DNA of 64,000 nucleotides from Mucilaginibacter sp. OK098. Its GTDB lineage: Bacteria > Bacteroidota > Bacteroidia > Sphingobacteriales > Sphingobacteriaceae. Shown here one piece after another: positions 54,890 to 63,799 of this stretch; the first letter of the stretch is position 1, and every line of letters starts with the position of its first letter. The stretch lies in NCBI RefSeq assembly GCF_900142915.1, contig NZ_FRCM01000007.1, forward strand, positions 365,498 through 429,497, read 5' to 3'. The position numbers and the translations under genes are program-made. The notes beneath the pieces were generated by a model, which was not told the DNA's origin, ran no database searches, and saw nothing but the letters and a program-made list of their open reading frames with translations.

Positions 54890-55771
54890 CTATTTGGAGT
54901 TTTTTAATTTGTTAAATTCCTGCACGATGGAGTATAAGTCGGCAGAGTATTGATTTACTGCTGTTTTAAGCGTGTCTTCGGTTAGCTTGTCACTCTCTAA
55001 AGCAAGCTTTGCATGGCCGGCCTTAATTTCCCTTAAGGCCGCAATGAACTTTCCGGTCAAGTCCCTGTAGGCGTTGAATTTTGCCGCACGAACAAGATAG
55101 TCCTGATAGTATTGCGCCTTTATGTATGATGGCAGCGTTTGATTTTCCTTATGCTCTATAAAATAACGGTTATATCGGTTGGCGAGTTCTGACTTGTCTG
55201 TGCCAATTAGAAATATCGTAAATTGCGTCTCCATTAGGCCTATGTAGGCGCCTAATAGAATCTGAAAATCGGGATCGGTATTTTTTATAATATCCTTGAG
55301 TTTCTTTTTCCTGTATCCGTCCATTAAATCGTTGGTAACGGTGGTAGCAATTTTGCCCAAGGACGTAACCTGATCGCTTGTGATGGGTACAATGTTTTTA
55401 ATCTTGTCTACGTCAATGGCCTTAACTAAATTGTCGTAGTTATAGTTAACGGCCTTCTTATCCGATAATTTGCCTAGGCCAGTCAAATATCCAGACAAGA
55501 CGCTATTTAACGTATTTAATGCCTTATCAGCTAATTTATAGGCTTCACAATCGCACGGTATTGTATCTTGAAACTTGCCGTAAGGGGGGAAATAGTACAA
55601 TTCCTGCGAACAGACAAAATCCTGGCAGTGTTGGGCATATGAATATCCAATTGAGTTTTGAGATTCAAGCGCCTTCGTAGAAAGAGTCGCATACGTGTTG
55701 ATATGATCTAGGTTGGCGCAGGATGCAAGGACCAGGACGGTGCTTGCTAGATAGCAAAATATTTTTTTCAT
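54890..55771 (-). CDS. Hypothetical lipoprotein
   Basis: A 293-residue protein with an N-terminal lipobox (VLVLASC, lipidated Cys 18). The mature part is helical with a Cys cluster near the N-terminus (QHCQDFVCSQELYYFPP, then CDCEAY). No family was recognised. It is probably anchored in a membrane facing the periplasm. The helical gene at 54493 follows at 7 bp. Confidence 0.65.
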   Translation of the reverse strand: MKKIFCYLASTVLVLASCANLDHINTYATLSTKALESQNSIGYSYAQHCQDFVCSQELYYFPPYGKFQDTIPCDCEAYKLADKALNTLNSVLSGYLTGLGKLSDKKAVNYNYDNLVKAIDVDKIKNIVPITSDQVTSLGKIATTVTNDLMDGYRKKKLKDIIKNTDPDFQILLGAYIGLMETQFTIFLIGTDKSELANRYNRYFIEHKENQTLPSYIKAQYYQDYLVRAAKFNAYRDLTGKFIAALREIKAGHAKLALESDKLTEDTLKTAVNQYSADLYSIVQEFNKLKNSK

Positions 55772-56031
55772 AGTATGGGTTGTTTAATGTGCTTGGGCAT
55801 TGTCTGCAAAATTTCAAATTCGTTTCGGCAAGCAGTTGCTGATCTGGCCTGAATGCATTTGACCTCGCGGATGGAGAATCTCATCCGGGCCTTGGGCGAG
55901 CAATATGCCGGGCCACATTAACAGTGCTTTTGGCATTCCGGCTCAGTGCCGCATGAGAATTGCCCCCATCAAGACTGCTGCGCTGTGCGCAACAGTCCGC
56001 AGCAACAGTGCTTTTTCAACGTACGATCGTA

Positions 56032-56637
56032 TTATGAAATTGCCGTTGTTGCTTGTTGTGGCGTGGGCGGATTGACCGTCGGCTTGGAGTTTTCCGGTAT
56101 TTTTAGCAATGCGTACGCCCCGGAACTGATTCCCAAGAGAGTTAATGTTTGGGGAGGAAAGTCATATAGTGATTGCTTTGTGATCACTATAGATAAAAAC
56201 GCAAAGCCATAAATAATATTAAATACCAGTGTCTGAAAGCGGGCCACGCTGATGCCGTTAGCATCGGAAAGAATATCGGTTAAAAACCCCTGCGTTGGAG
56301 ACATGTCCTGGCTGCGGGCAATGGTGGGATCTATGCTTTGCGTAGTGTCAATCACTTTTCCCGCGGTGGTGGTTCCCACTACAATCCCCATGAGAATCAG
56401 CACACCGCTCTCAATTGTAGGCAGACTGCCACTAACGATGCCAATGTAGCAAATGGATGCAAAGATGAGTACCGTCCAATAAAAGATCATTGTTGAAGAC
56501 ATGCTGAACGTACGCTGATCTTCTGGCATTAAAGTACTCTTGTCTCTAAGAAATAAGGTAAGCTTCTTGCGAAGCACGATGAGCAGCACAATTATTAATA
56601 ATAACGCGCAGCTGCAGGCAATGGGTAATGCATACAT
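56032..56637 (-). CDS. Hypothetical four-helix membrane protein
   Basis: A 201-residue inner-membrane protein with helices at about 4-22, 50-70, 77-96 and 130-150, and a fifth weak hydrophobic stretch (TLTLLGISSGAYALLKI). The LILMGIVVGTTTAGKVID and LLGISSGAYALLKIPEN segments are small, Gly-rich repeats seen in other uncharacterised membrane proteins. Role unknown. It lies in a run of minus-strand envelope genes (54493-58040). Confidence 0.6.
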   Translation of the reverse strand: MYALPIACSCALLLIIVLLIVLRKKLTLFLRDKSTLMPEDQRTFSMSSTMIFYWTVLIFASICYIGIVSGSLPTIESGVLILMGIVVGTTTAGKVIDTTQSIDPTIARSQDMSPTQGFLTDILSDANGISVARFQTLVFNIIYGFAFLSIVITKQSLYDFPPQTLTLLGISSGAYALLKIPENSKPTVNPPTPQQATTAIS

Positions 56638-56811
56638 GGTGATAAGGATTAATTGGTGTATTTAAAGGTATGTAACTATTTTCATATTCGCAAGTATAAT
56701 TATCTGAAAAATAGATAGTTATATTATTTCCTTTGGATTAAAAAACACTGCCCATTCATGTAACTTATTTGCGCTTAACTAAAAACAAATAGAAAAAATC
56801 CGTCAAAGATG

Positions 56812-56960
56812 CTCGGCTCTCCCTACCTCCCCAAAAGCCCTGCAAGGAACTACGGCATAAACCCGGCAGCGCCATTGCCCGCGCAGGCCCATTTATTCCG
56901 TTCCTCCTTGCAGCGCTTTCCCGCGCCGAGTGCGGGGATTTCTTTTTTCTCTTTTTGTTT
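56812..56960 (+). ncRNA. Candidate structured RNA or DNA with U-rich end
   Basis: A GC-rich island in an AT-rich gap. CTCGGC (56812-56817) pairs with GCCGAG (56925-56930). CTGCAAGGAAC (56840-56850) pairs with 56900-56913 with a 3-nt bulge. The inner part is also self-complementary. After the outer stem, TTTCTTTTTTCTC TTTTTG follows (56939-56958), which would end a plus-strand transcript. No open frame fits. It could be a small RNA, a transfer origin or a phage-type site. Confidence 0.4.
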
Positions 56961-56970
56961 TTTGGAATAA

Positions 56971-57465
56971 TTAGGGGATGTCGGTGATCAGCATTGTATA
57001 GCCACTACATCCGTTATCCTTCTGGATTTGTTGCATTGCATCGCACGTCTTGGCTTCGTGTTTCGGGTTGTGCTTTGGGTCTGTGCATTGATATCTTATT
57101 ACTACCTGGAACGTATACTCGTCTGCTTTAACGTTGTCATACAGCTTCAGGTAGTCAATGTCGGTGACATCTGATTTTGCCCGTACTTGCAATACATTCT
57201 CGTCTCTTCCAAACAGCATCTTGTATTTATACATGATGCCATCTGCTTTTTGAAGGGTAACGATATTTTTATTGTCCTTAAAATAGTCCTTGACGGCGTC
57301 AATTGGGATGCCCTTTGATATCGTGCTAATTGCCGTATTTATCGTAGGGCTAATTTGAGCCTTTAGCGTTCCAATGTGCCTTGCCTCGGCACTCTCAGCG
57401 CTTCCCTGCGCGCTTGCCGCGGTATACCAAAGCGTCAAGCATAGGATAAAAGATAAAACTTTCAT
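56971..57465 (-). CDS. Hypothetical secreted protein
   Basis: A 164-residue protein with a signal peptide (KVLSFILCLTLWYTAASAQG). The mature part has two Cys pairs in its second half (YQCTDPKHNPKHEAKTC, DNGCSGY). No family was recognised. Its start overlaps the stop of the membrane gene at 57462 by 4 bp, so both products are translationally coupled. Confidence 0.62.
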   Translation of the reverse strand: MKVLSFILCLTLWYTAASAQGSAESAEARHIGTLKAQISPTINTAISTISKGIPIDAVKDYFKDNKNIVTLQKADGIMYKYKMLFGRDENVLQVRAKSDVTDIDYLKLYDNVKADEYTFQVVIRYQCTDPKHNPKHEAKTCDAMQQIQKDNGCSGYTMLITDIP

Positions 57466-58040
57466 TTTCCAGTAATTAATTTGTCAAAAAAAGAATCTAT
57501 TTTAGCGTAAAACTTTTCAGTAGTGATGCCGCAGAACAGGCATAAGAACACTAGCGTCAATGGTCGAATTTCGCCCGTATCCTTTGTAAGGGCTGTGGGA
57601 AGAACGTAGGTGAGTCCCAGGACGACCAGCCCCGTCAGGATACCCAAGACGGGCATGGTCACATATCTTGCTTCTGAAATTGGCGTCTTTCCTGTCGCTA
57701 AATCCTTGAATATATTCACCAGGCCGCCAAGCAGCCCAAAACTCATCGCGGTAATTACCAACGCTGCAAACTTCGGCAGTACAATGGTCCACTCAAAGTA
57801 CCTCTCAAGCCCTTCCTGCTCGTTATAAATTGCATACATATATTGATCGGTGATAGTGAGGCCCTTTTCAGTCTTAATTGGATCCATTGGCCGTTTTAGC
57901 AAATCATCCTTTTTCTTATTTATATTTTCAATAGCTTCATCGGCATTTAGCTTTACCAGTCCACCTATGCCGACAAATAAACCACCAATTAGCCACACCG
58001 CCAGGAAGCAACAGGCTACAATACTCATGCGATAGGTCAT
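57462..58040 (-). CDS. Hypothetical membrane protein
   Basis: A 192-residue inner-membrane protein. One helix lies at about 8-30, then a charged periplasmic or cytosolic segment, then three helices at about 88-110, 125-147 and 158-172. The end FCGITTEKFYAKIDSFFDKL is amphipathic. No family was recognised. It is the first gene of the coupled pair with 56971. Confidence 0.6.
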   Translation of the reverse strand: MTYRMSIVACCFLAVWLIGGLFVGIGGLVKLNADEAIENINKKKDDLLKRPMDPIKTEKGLTITDQYMYAIYNEQEGLERYFEWTIVLPKFAALVITAMSFGLLGGLVNIFKDLATGKTPISEARYVTMPVLGILTGLVVLGLTYVLPTALTKDTGEIRPLTLVFLCLFCGITTEKFYAKIDSFFDKLITGK

Positions 58041-58092
58041 AGTTGGTTGATTTTCAGAGCCTAAAATAGAGAAAATCCCTCACAATTACAAT

Positions 58093-58190
58093 GGGTGTTT
58101 TCACCCTAATTACGGAGTGAAAAAACGGGGCAGGAATGCGTAAAACTACGCTTGCGCTTGTGCGAAGCCTGTCCCGATATTTAGGGTACC
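58093..58190. promoter_or_regulatory. Palindrome-rich regulatory region before 58209
   Basis: GGGTG-TTTT-CACCC (58093-58106) is a perfect hairpin. GCGTAAAACTACGC (58138-58151) is a near-palindrome whose reverse complement occurs exactly at 136-149 in the host chromosome. CCCTAA at 58104-58109 and TTAGGG at 58182-58187 form an outer dyad. The repeats suggest one or more dimeric regulators control the divergent genes at 58040 and 58209. Confidence 0.45.
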
Positions 58191-58208
58191 TCAAACCCTT
58201 AAATCAAT

Positions 58209-58673
58209 ATGGCAACGCAAACCACCGTCCACCTGCACAAGTACCAGCACTTCGAGGACCTGCAGCTCTCGGCAAGGGAGTTCTACGCCCTCGTCCGCGA
58301 CATGATCGCCCAGTACCAGTATCCCGACGTCACCTGCACTCCCGTGACGCTGAAGGAGGGCGGCCTGTTTTCCTCAAGGCGGGACTACCTGCGCATCTCA
58401 AGGGAGCGGTACCACTATTTCCTTTGCGCCAGCCCCTTCGGCCGCAGCTTCTTCATCAGCTGGTGGCTGCAGGAGGACGAGCACGTGGCCGCCAACATGG
58501 CAAAGAAGATTCCGCTGCTCGGCGAGGCGCTCTCGACCCGCCTGGAAAGCAGGACGTACTACGAGCTCGACACCCAGCTGATGTTCACGTCGAGCATCAA
58601 CGCGCTTATCACTTCGGCAGTGGAAAAGGTGAAACTGGACAAGGGCTTCAAGGCATCCCTCATTAACGGCTAA
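58209..58673 (+). CDS. Hypothetical protein upstream of the coupling ATPase
   Basis: A 154-residue soluble protein, not recognised. It starts MATQTTVHLHKYQHFEDLQ and contains LREYHYFLC-like aromatic segments (RERYHYFLCASPFGRSFFI) and a helical C-terminus. The VirD4-like gene starts 3 bp after its stop, so it is part of that operon and possibly a partner of the ATPase. Codon use is strongly GC-rich. Confidence 0.62.
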   Translation: MATQTTVHLHKYQHFEDLQLSAREFYALVRDMIAQYQYPDVTCTPVTLKEGGLFSSRRDYLRISRERYHYFLCASPFGRSFFISWWLQEDEHVAANMAKKIPLLGEALSTRLESRTYYELDTQLMFTSSINALITSAVEKVKLDKGFKASLING

Positions 58674-58676
58674 CAG

Positions 58677-61604
58677 ATGGTTTCGCCATCAAGGGAACTG
58701 ACGGCCCAGTTCTACGAATGGGAGCAGCGGGGGCGCGGCTGGTTCCTCGCGGACGGCCCCGTCGAGCTGGAACCCGCCTTCGAGCCGTTTTGGGGGCACT
58801 GTGTTGCTTCCGGCATCATCGATGACGGCAGGCGTCCGCACTGGCTCGCCCGGTTGTTTTCTCCCGATTCCCAGGCATTGGCCCCAACCTCCGCGCGGCC
58901 GGAACCGGTCATCGCCTACGGGGCCGAGGGAGACAATGCGTTAACCGTATACCGCATAACCCTGCCCAGGGGCGACGCCTCCCCGATTGCCCGCATGGAA
59001 CAGCTGCTGGCCATGCTCTCGTACCGCGGCAGTCCTGTGAGCTTCGAAATTGTCGGAAGCCACGACTCAATCGACCTGCAATGCGCCTGCCGCGACCATG
59101 ATGCCGCGTTTCTGTACACCCAGCTCAGGGCGTTCTTCCCGGATGTGCACGTTGCCGAGACGCTGGACGACAGGGTATACGAGGTACTGACCGAGGGACA
59201 GGCGTTCTATGCCGTTGACTTTGGCCTGGCGGAGGAGTTCATGCGCCCCCTGGCAATACTCTCGCAGGGCCAGGAGCCACTGACCGCGCTCTTCGGCGTG
59301 CTGGAACTGCTCAAGGGCGACCAGTGCGCCGTCGTGCAGGTCATGTTCGCGGCCGCGGCCAATCCCTGGCCTGAAAGCATCATGACGGCCGTGTGCGACT
59401 GCAGCGGGAAGCAGTCCTTCTTCCTTGACGATCCCGACATGCCGCGGCTTGCAATGGAAAAGGTCTCGCGCCCGCTGTACGGCGCGACGGTGCGCGCGGT
59501 CACGAGCGCGGACGGCCTCGACGGTGCCCGCACCCTGCTCCAGCACCTTGCAACCGCGCTCGTGCACGCCTCGGCCTCAGTGCACAACCGGCTCATGCCG
59601 CTTGCGGAGCGCCCCGGCGATCCCGAGTATTCGGCGGGCGAGCGGCTGGGCGACATCCTGCTGCGCCAGTCGCGACGCGCGGGGATGCTCCTGAACAGCG
59701 GCGAGCTGGCCGCCCTCGTCCACTTTCCAAGCGCCGCGCTGAGGACGAAAAAGGTCATCCATGCCGTTCACACCACCAGGGCGGCACCGGCCTCCCTGTT
59801 AGGACAAGAATATATCTTGGGTGAAAACAGGCACCAGGGGCAGGTGCAGGCGGTGGGGCTTTCCACGGAGCAGCGGCTGCGGCACGTCCACCTCCTGGGC
59901 GCGACCGGCACCGGCAAGTCAACCCTGCTGCACTCCCTTATCATGCAGGATATCCATGAGGATATAGGCCTGATGTGCCTGGATCCCCACGGGGACTTGA
60001 TTGAGGACATTTTGAACTGTATTCCCGAGAGCAGAATCAAGGACGTGGTACTGATTGACCCGAGCGATGCGAAATTTCCCATCGCGCTCAACATCCTGAG
60101 CGCCCATTCCGACCTTGAGAAGGAACTGCTGGCCTCCGATTTGGTGGCGCTCTTTCGCAGGTTCTCCACCTCGTGGGGCGACCAGATGAACAGCGTCCTT
60201 GCCAACGCGATACTGGCGTTTGTCTACAACGCCAAGCAGTTTCACTTGGGCGACCTGCGGCGCTTTCTCATCGAAACGGCATACCGCACGCGCATTCTTT
60301 CAACCGTCACCGATGCGGACATCGTGTATTATTGGCAGCATGAGTTTCCGCTGCTGAAAGGCACCTCAATCGGTTCAATCTTAACTAGGCTTGACAGCTT
60401 CCTGCGCCCCAAGCTCATTCGCAACATGGTCTGCCAGCAGCACAGCCTCGACTTCGCGCAGCTGATGGATACCAATAAAATCGTGCTGGTGAAGCTGTCG
60501 CAGGGGCTGATGGGAGCGGAAAACAGCTATCTCCTGGGGGCGTTCATCGTGTCCAAGCTGCAGCAGACCGCTATGGCAAGGCAGGCCCAGGACCGCACCA
60601 GCCGCACCCCGTTCTTCTGCTACGTCGACGAGTTCCACCACTTCATCACGCCCTCAATGGCTGAAATTCTTTCCGGCACCCGAAAGTACGGGCTAGGACT
60701 GGTGCTGTCACACCAGGAGATGCAGCAGGTATCAAAACTCGATGCCGAGATTGCAGGCAGCCTATTGACCAATGCGGGGACGCGCATTTGCTTTCGATTG
60801 GGCGATACTGATGCAAAGCGGCTGGGAGAGGGTTTCGCCCACTTCACCGCAGGCGATTTGGAGAACCTCTCGGTGGGCGAGGCCATCGCACGGGTGAACG
60901 CCACGCGGGATGATTTCAATCTTGACATCATCCCGTTTGAACAGACCGATGAGGTCTCTTTTAAAAGCGCAATACGAGACCATTCCCGCGCCGCCTATAG
61001 CACGCTGATTGCGGCGGAAGAAACCGCGAGGCCGGTATTTGAACCAATGCCGGAGCCGACAGTGCCGACCCCTCCCACTTCGCAGGCACCAGTACCGCAA
61101 GCCCGGGAACAGGTCACGCCACCGGCAGCTCGAGAGCACCGCTACTTGCAGGCCCTTGTCAAGGCAATGGCCGAGGGTCATGGGTACAAGGCGCAGCTTG
61201 AAGTGCCGACACCTGACGGCAGCGGGTACGTCGACGTGCTGCTGGAACGGGAGGGCGAAGCCATAGCCGTTGAGGTTTCAGTCACCACCACGGCCGCCTG
61301 GGAGCTGCACAATGTCCGCAAGTGCCTAGCTGCGGGATACGACAGGATCGTGGTCTGCGCAGACCAGCCCGCGAAGCGCAAGCAGATACAGGGCAGGATC
61401 GCTTCGGAACTGACGGCAGACGAGCAAAAAAGCATTAGCGTCATCGCAAGCGCCGAGATACCGGCACTGTTTACCCAGCGCGGCGATCCCGCCCCGCCCG
61501 AGGCGGTGATGAAGGGCTACCGGGTGAAGGTCAACTACGAGTCCAGCGCGGGCCGGCAGGGACTGGTGCAGAGCATCCTGAATTCCGCCCGAAGGCCCAA
61601 GTGA
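58677..61604 (+). CDS. VirD4/TraD-like ATPase with C-terminal nuclease-like domain
   Basis: A 975-residue protein. Residues 1-370 form an N-terminal domain without recognised motifs. The FtsK/HerA-type ATPase has Walker A GATGTGKS (408-415), IGLMCLDPHGDLIEDIL, Walker B FFCYVDEFHHF, GLGLVLSHQEMQQVSKL and ICFRLGDTDAKRLGEGF. A Pro-rich linker (about 785-815) leads to a last domain with GYVDVLLEREGEAIAVEVS, in the form D-x10-12-E-x-S, like a PD-(D/E)XK fold. It probably pumps DNA as a coupling protein. No relaxase or mating-pore gene is seen nearby. Confidence 0.82.
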   Translation: MVSPSRELTAQFYEWEQRGRGWFLADGPVELEPAFEPFWGHCVASGIIDDGRRPHWLARLFSPDSQALAPTSARPEPVIAYGAEGDNALTVYRITLPRGDASPIARMEQLLAMLSYRGSPVSFEIVGSHDSIDLQCACRDHDAAFLYTQLRAFFPDVHVAETLDDRVYEVLTEGQAFYAVDFGLAEEFMRPLAILSQGQEPLTALFGVLELLKGDQCAVVQVMFAAAANPWPESIMTAVCDCSGKQSFFLDDPDMPRLAMEKVSRPLYGATVRAVTSADGLDGARTLLQHLATALVHASASVHNRLMPLAERPGDPEYSAGERLGDILLRQSRRAGMLLNSGELAALVHFPSAALRTKKVIHAVHTTRAAPASLLGQEYILGENRHQGQVQAVGLSTEQRLRHVHLLGATGTGKSTLLHSLIMQDIHEDIGLMCLDPHGDLIEDILNCIPESRIKDVVLIDPSDAKFPIALNILSAHSDLEKELLASDLVALFRRFSTSWGDQMNSVLANAILAFVYNAKQFHLGDLRRFLIETAYRTRILSTVTDADIVYYWQHEFPLLKGTSIGSILTRLDSFLRPKLIRNMVCQQHSLDFAQLMDTNKIVLVKLSQGLMGAENSYLLGAFIVSKLQQTAMARQAQDRTSRTPFFCYVDEFHHFITPSMAEILSGTRKYGLGLVLSHQEMQQVSKLDAEIAGSLLTNAGTRICFRLGDTDAKRLGEGFAHFTAGDLENLSVGEAIARVNATRDDFNLDIIPFEQTDEVSFKSAIRDHSRAAYSTLIAAEETARPVFEPMPEPTVPTPPTSQAPVPQAREQVTPPAAREHRYLQALVKAMAEGHGYKAQLEVPTPDGSGYVDVLLEREGEAIAVEVSVTTTAAWELHNVRKCLAAGYDRIVVCADQPAKRKQIQGRIASELTADEQKSISVIASAEIPALFTQRGDPAPPEAVMKGYRVKVNYESSAGRQGLVQSILNSARRPK

Positions 61605-61622
61605 CCTGCGGTCAGCGGCCCT

Positions 61623-61847
61623 TCAGTTCAGCGTTTCCCACTGGGTCTCGGAAATGATGGTCTGCACGGTCTTGTTGTCGACCCCCTGGCTTTTTGCCAT
61701 TTCCTGGAGGAGGCGGACCTGCGCCTTCTGAAGCCGCATGATTCCGGGGATGTTGAGTACAGCCCGGATAATGTAAGCGCCGATGGCGAAGAGTACCAGG
61801 GATGCGAGGAAGCAAACGAGTAGGGTTCCGATGATGGTGTTATTCAT
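61623..61847 (-). CDS. Small single-helix membrane protein
   Basis: A 74-residue protein with one strong membrane helix (IIGTLLVCFLASLVLFAIGA) at about 5-29 and a basic, helical cytosolic part (RLQKAQVRLLQEMAKS). No family was recognised. It is convergent with the ATPase gene, with only 18 bp between stops. Confidence 0.55.
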   Translation of the reverse strand: MNNTIIGTLLVCFLASLVLFAIGAYIIRAVLNIPGIMRLQKAQVRLLQEMAKSQGVDNKTVQTIISETQWETLN

Positions 61848-61970
61848 GACTGCGTGGTTTAGGTGAACAATGGTTTGTTGCCATAAATGTAGGCACGCGG
61901 TTTTTAATTTCCAAATCTTTTTTTGGCAACCTGCTGGCGAGCAACACCTTGAACGGATTGCCTTTTCTTC

Positions 61971-62186
61971 TTACACCCTCACCAACTCCTCAACGGTAAC
62001 TCCCAGCCCCTGCGCAATCTCGGTCAAATAATAATAGGTGGGATTGAAGTCTCCCATTTCAAGGCGCTGGATCGACTGCTGGTCCTTGCCGATGGAATGC
62101 GCGAGCTGCGTCTGCGTCAGGCCCTTGCTCTTGCGCAATTCCTGGATGTGCCTGCCTAGGCGCTTGAGTTCTGTTTCCTTGTCCAT
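61971..62186 (-). CDS. XRE-family helix-turn-helix regulator
   Basis: A 71-residue HTH_3 protein when started at the ATG at 62186 (MDKETELKRLGRHI); an upstream start at 62219 adds 11 hydrophobic residues and is less likely. The helix-turn-helix is RKSKGLTQTQLAHSIGKDQQ, then SIQRLEMGDFNPTYYYL. It would bind a dyad upstream. It is divergent from the secreted protein at 62300, which it may control. Confidence 0.78.
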   Translation of the reverse strand: MDKETELKRLGRHIQELRKSKGLTQTQLAHSIGKDQQSIQRLEMGDFNPTYYYLTEIAQGLGVTVEELVRV

Positions 62187-62299
62187 TGGAAACATAAAAG
62201 AATAGCTAAATATTTGCAATTAATACATACGATAGATTGTATTTGTCAAAACCGTTTCGTAGGTTTGGGCTACCGTTAACCGCTTAAACCCATACCCAT

Positions 62300-62776
62300 A
62301 TGAGCAAATTCCTGCCCCTCATCAGCATTATTGTCTGCATTGGCGTACGCGCCGCCAGCGCGCAGCCGTCCCCCGATTCGCTCCACAGCGCAAAGTCAGC
62401 GTGGGGCACCATTGTGGGCGAAAGGAAGGCCAAGTCCTACACCACCCGCGACGGCCGCCACACCTACGCCATCGGCGGCACCGTCCATACCGGCCTCGGC
62501 AGCGCCGAGGACAAGTCCTTCCAGTACGTCAGGGCGCACGTCTCCGGCAACCGCTTCGTCAAGGCGCTGGTGCCGGACATTGCCGCGCTGGAAAAGGAGT
62601 ACGAGGACACCGACTTCACGGTCACCGACATCTACGAGGGATACAGCAAGGTCAGCGACGCGCTGGTCAGGAACGCCCCCAAGACCGTGTTCGTCGTGTT
62701 CCAGACCGCGGCGCGCTCAAGCTACGAGGCGGCAATAGAGAAGGCGATCAGGGCGAAAGAAATCGAAACGAACTAA
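62300..62776 (+). CDS. Hypothetical secreted protein
   Basis: A 158-residue protein with a signal peptide (SKFLPLISIIVCIGVRAASA, then QP). The mature part holds GTIVGERKAKSYTTRDGRHT and many aromatic and charged residues, with ALEKEYEDTDFTVTDIYEGY. No family was recognised. It is GC-rich and its start follows CCATACCCAT. The lipoprotein gene starts 13 bp downstream. Confidence 0.6.
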   Translation: MSKFLPLISIIVCIGVRAASAQPSPDSLHSAKSAWGTIVGERKAKSYTTRDGRHTYAIGGTVHTGLGSAEDKSFQYVRAHVSGNRFVKALVPDIAALEKEYEDTDFTVTDIYEGYSKVSDALVRNAPKTVFVVFQTAARSSYEAAIEKAIRAKEIETN

Positions 62777-62788
62777 AACCATAACCCA

Positions 62789-63235
62789 ATGAAACCATTC
62801 CTGAAAAAATCCGCACTGGGCGTGGCCCTACTGTGCATGGCATGCATCGGCATTTCCTCATGCAAGAAGGGCGGCATGCCGGCCGCAAAGGCAAGCCCGA
62901 AGGCCTACGCGCAGCTCCTCATCGGCACGTTCGCCCGCACCGGGGTCGCGGTCTCCAACTCGGGCACCGCGTGGAAGGACCTCACCCCGAGCTATCCGGG
63001 CGAGATTCTCAGCTTCTCCCCCGACGGCACGTACGTTGACAAGGAAGGCTACGCCACCGACAGCGGATACTGGGAAATTCCCCCAAACTCAAGCACGCTC
63101 ATCAAGGGGGCGCTCAGCTACAGCATGGCGGCGCTGGACGAGCACTCGCTGGTACTGGTGCTGACTTACGCGTCGCCAGTCTCAGCAAGTGACGGGGATC
63201 TTTACCAGTACTGGCGGTATTCTTACGGCAGGTGA
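62789..63235 (+). CDS. Hypothetical lipoprotein
   Basis: A 148-residue protein with a lipobox (ACIGISSC, Cys 25) followed by KKGG. The mature part is beta-rich (GEILSFSPDGTYVDKEGYAT, SGYWEIPPNSST) and resembles lipocalin-like beta-barrel proteins of Bacteroidota that occur as exported lipoproteins. It is probably co-transcribed with 62300. Confidence 0.62.
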   Translation: MKPFLKKSALGVALLCMACIGISSCKKGGMPAAKASPKAYAQLLIGTFARTGVAVSNSGTAWKDLTPSYPGEILSFSPDGTYVDKEGYATDSGYWEIPPNSSTLIKGALSYSMAALDEHSLVLVLTYASPVSASDGDLYQYWRYSYGR

Positions 63236-63799
63236 CCGCTTTCGGGCGGCCATTGCCGACGGCACAGCGGTTGCCAGCATATGCGGCATCATCGGGACAG
63301 CCGCTGGCTGGCGATCCACAGGAACACCTCCTATGCCCCATCCGTCCGGAGCAGCACTTTGATGCAGCTGACCCTTCCTGGTCAGCAGGGGTGCGACGCC
63401 CCCTCAACGGGCATTGCAAGGGCCTTTTACTGCTACAGGCAGATGTTCGCGCATTAACCACAACTCCTTTTGAATTACTGTAGGGTGAAACCAGCCCCCC
63501 TACAGCTACCGAAATTAGGCGCGGCTAATGCTTTGAAAATTGTCGTTTGAAAATATTCGCGCTTAAAAATCGCCATTCAAATAAATGTTATTATCTTTCT
63601 CAAAATTACATGGGCATACCGATGCCCATATCTAAACCTTACATAATGAAAAAGTTTCGCTTAAAGCCGGCGCCGGCATCTAATCGCGTTTACAGCCCTT
63701 CTCAAAGTTCCGTGTCAATGCCCAACAGGGGCACTGGTGCTTAAAGCACCACTGTCCAAACCTTCAACCTGATCCATAACCAAAAAACAATATCATTCC
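63236..63799. other. Non-coding region with palindromes
   Basis: A 564-bp gap. The first 240 bp are GC-rich with random-looking open frames. CTGTAGGG (63478-63485) pairs with CCCTACAG (63498-63505), a hairpin without a T-run. ATGGGCAT (63610-63617) and ATGCCCAT (63622-63629) form a perfect 8-bp dyad. A further dyad GGTGCTT-A-AAGCACC lies near 63,736-63,750. A 33-codon frame at 63646-63744 (KKFRLKPAPASN and onward) might be a small peptide but is unsupported. Confidence 0.4.

Noticed and set aside
63232..63483. Open frame of 83 codons after the lipoprotein gene
   Set aside because: It starts inside the previous stop region, has no protein-like motif and is matched by an equally long antisense frame.
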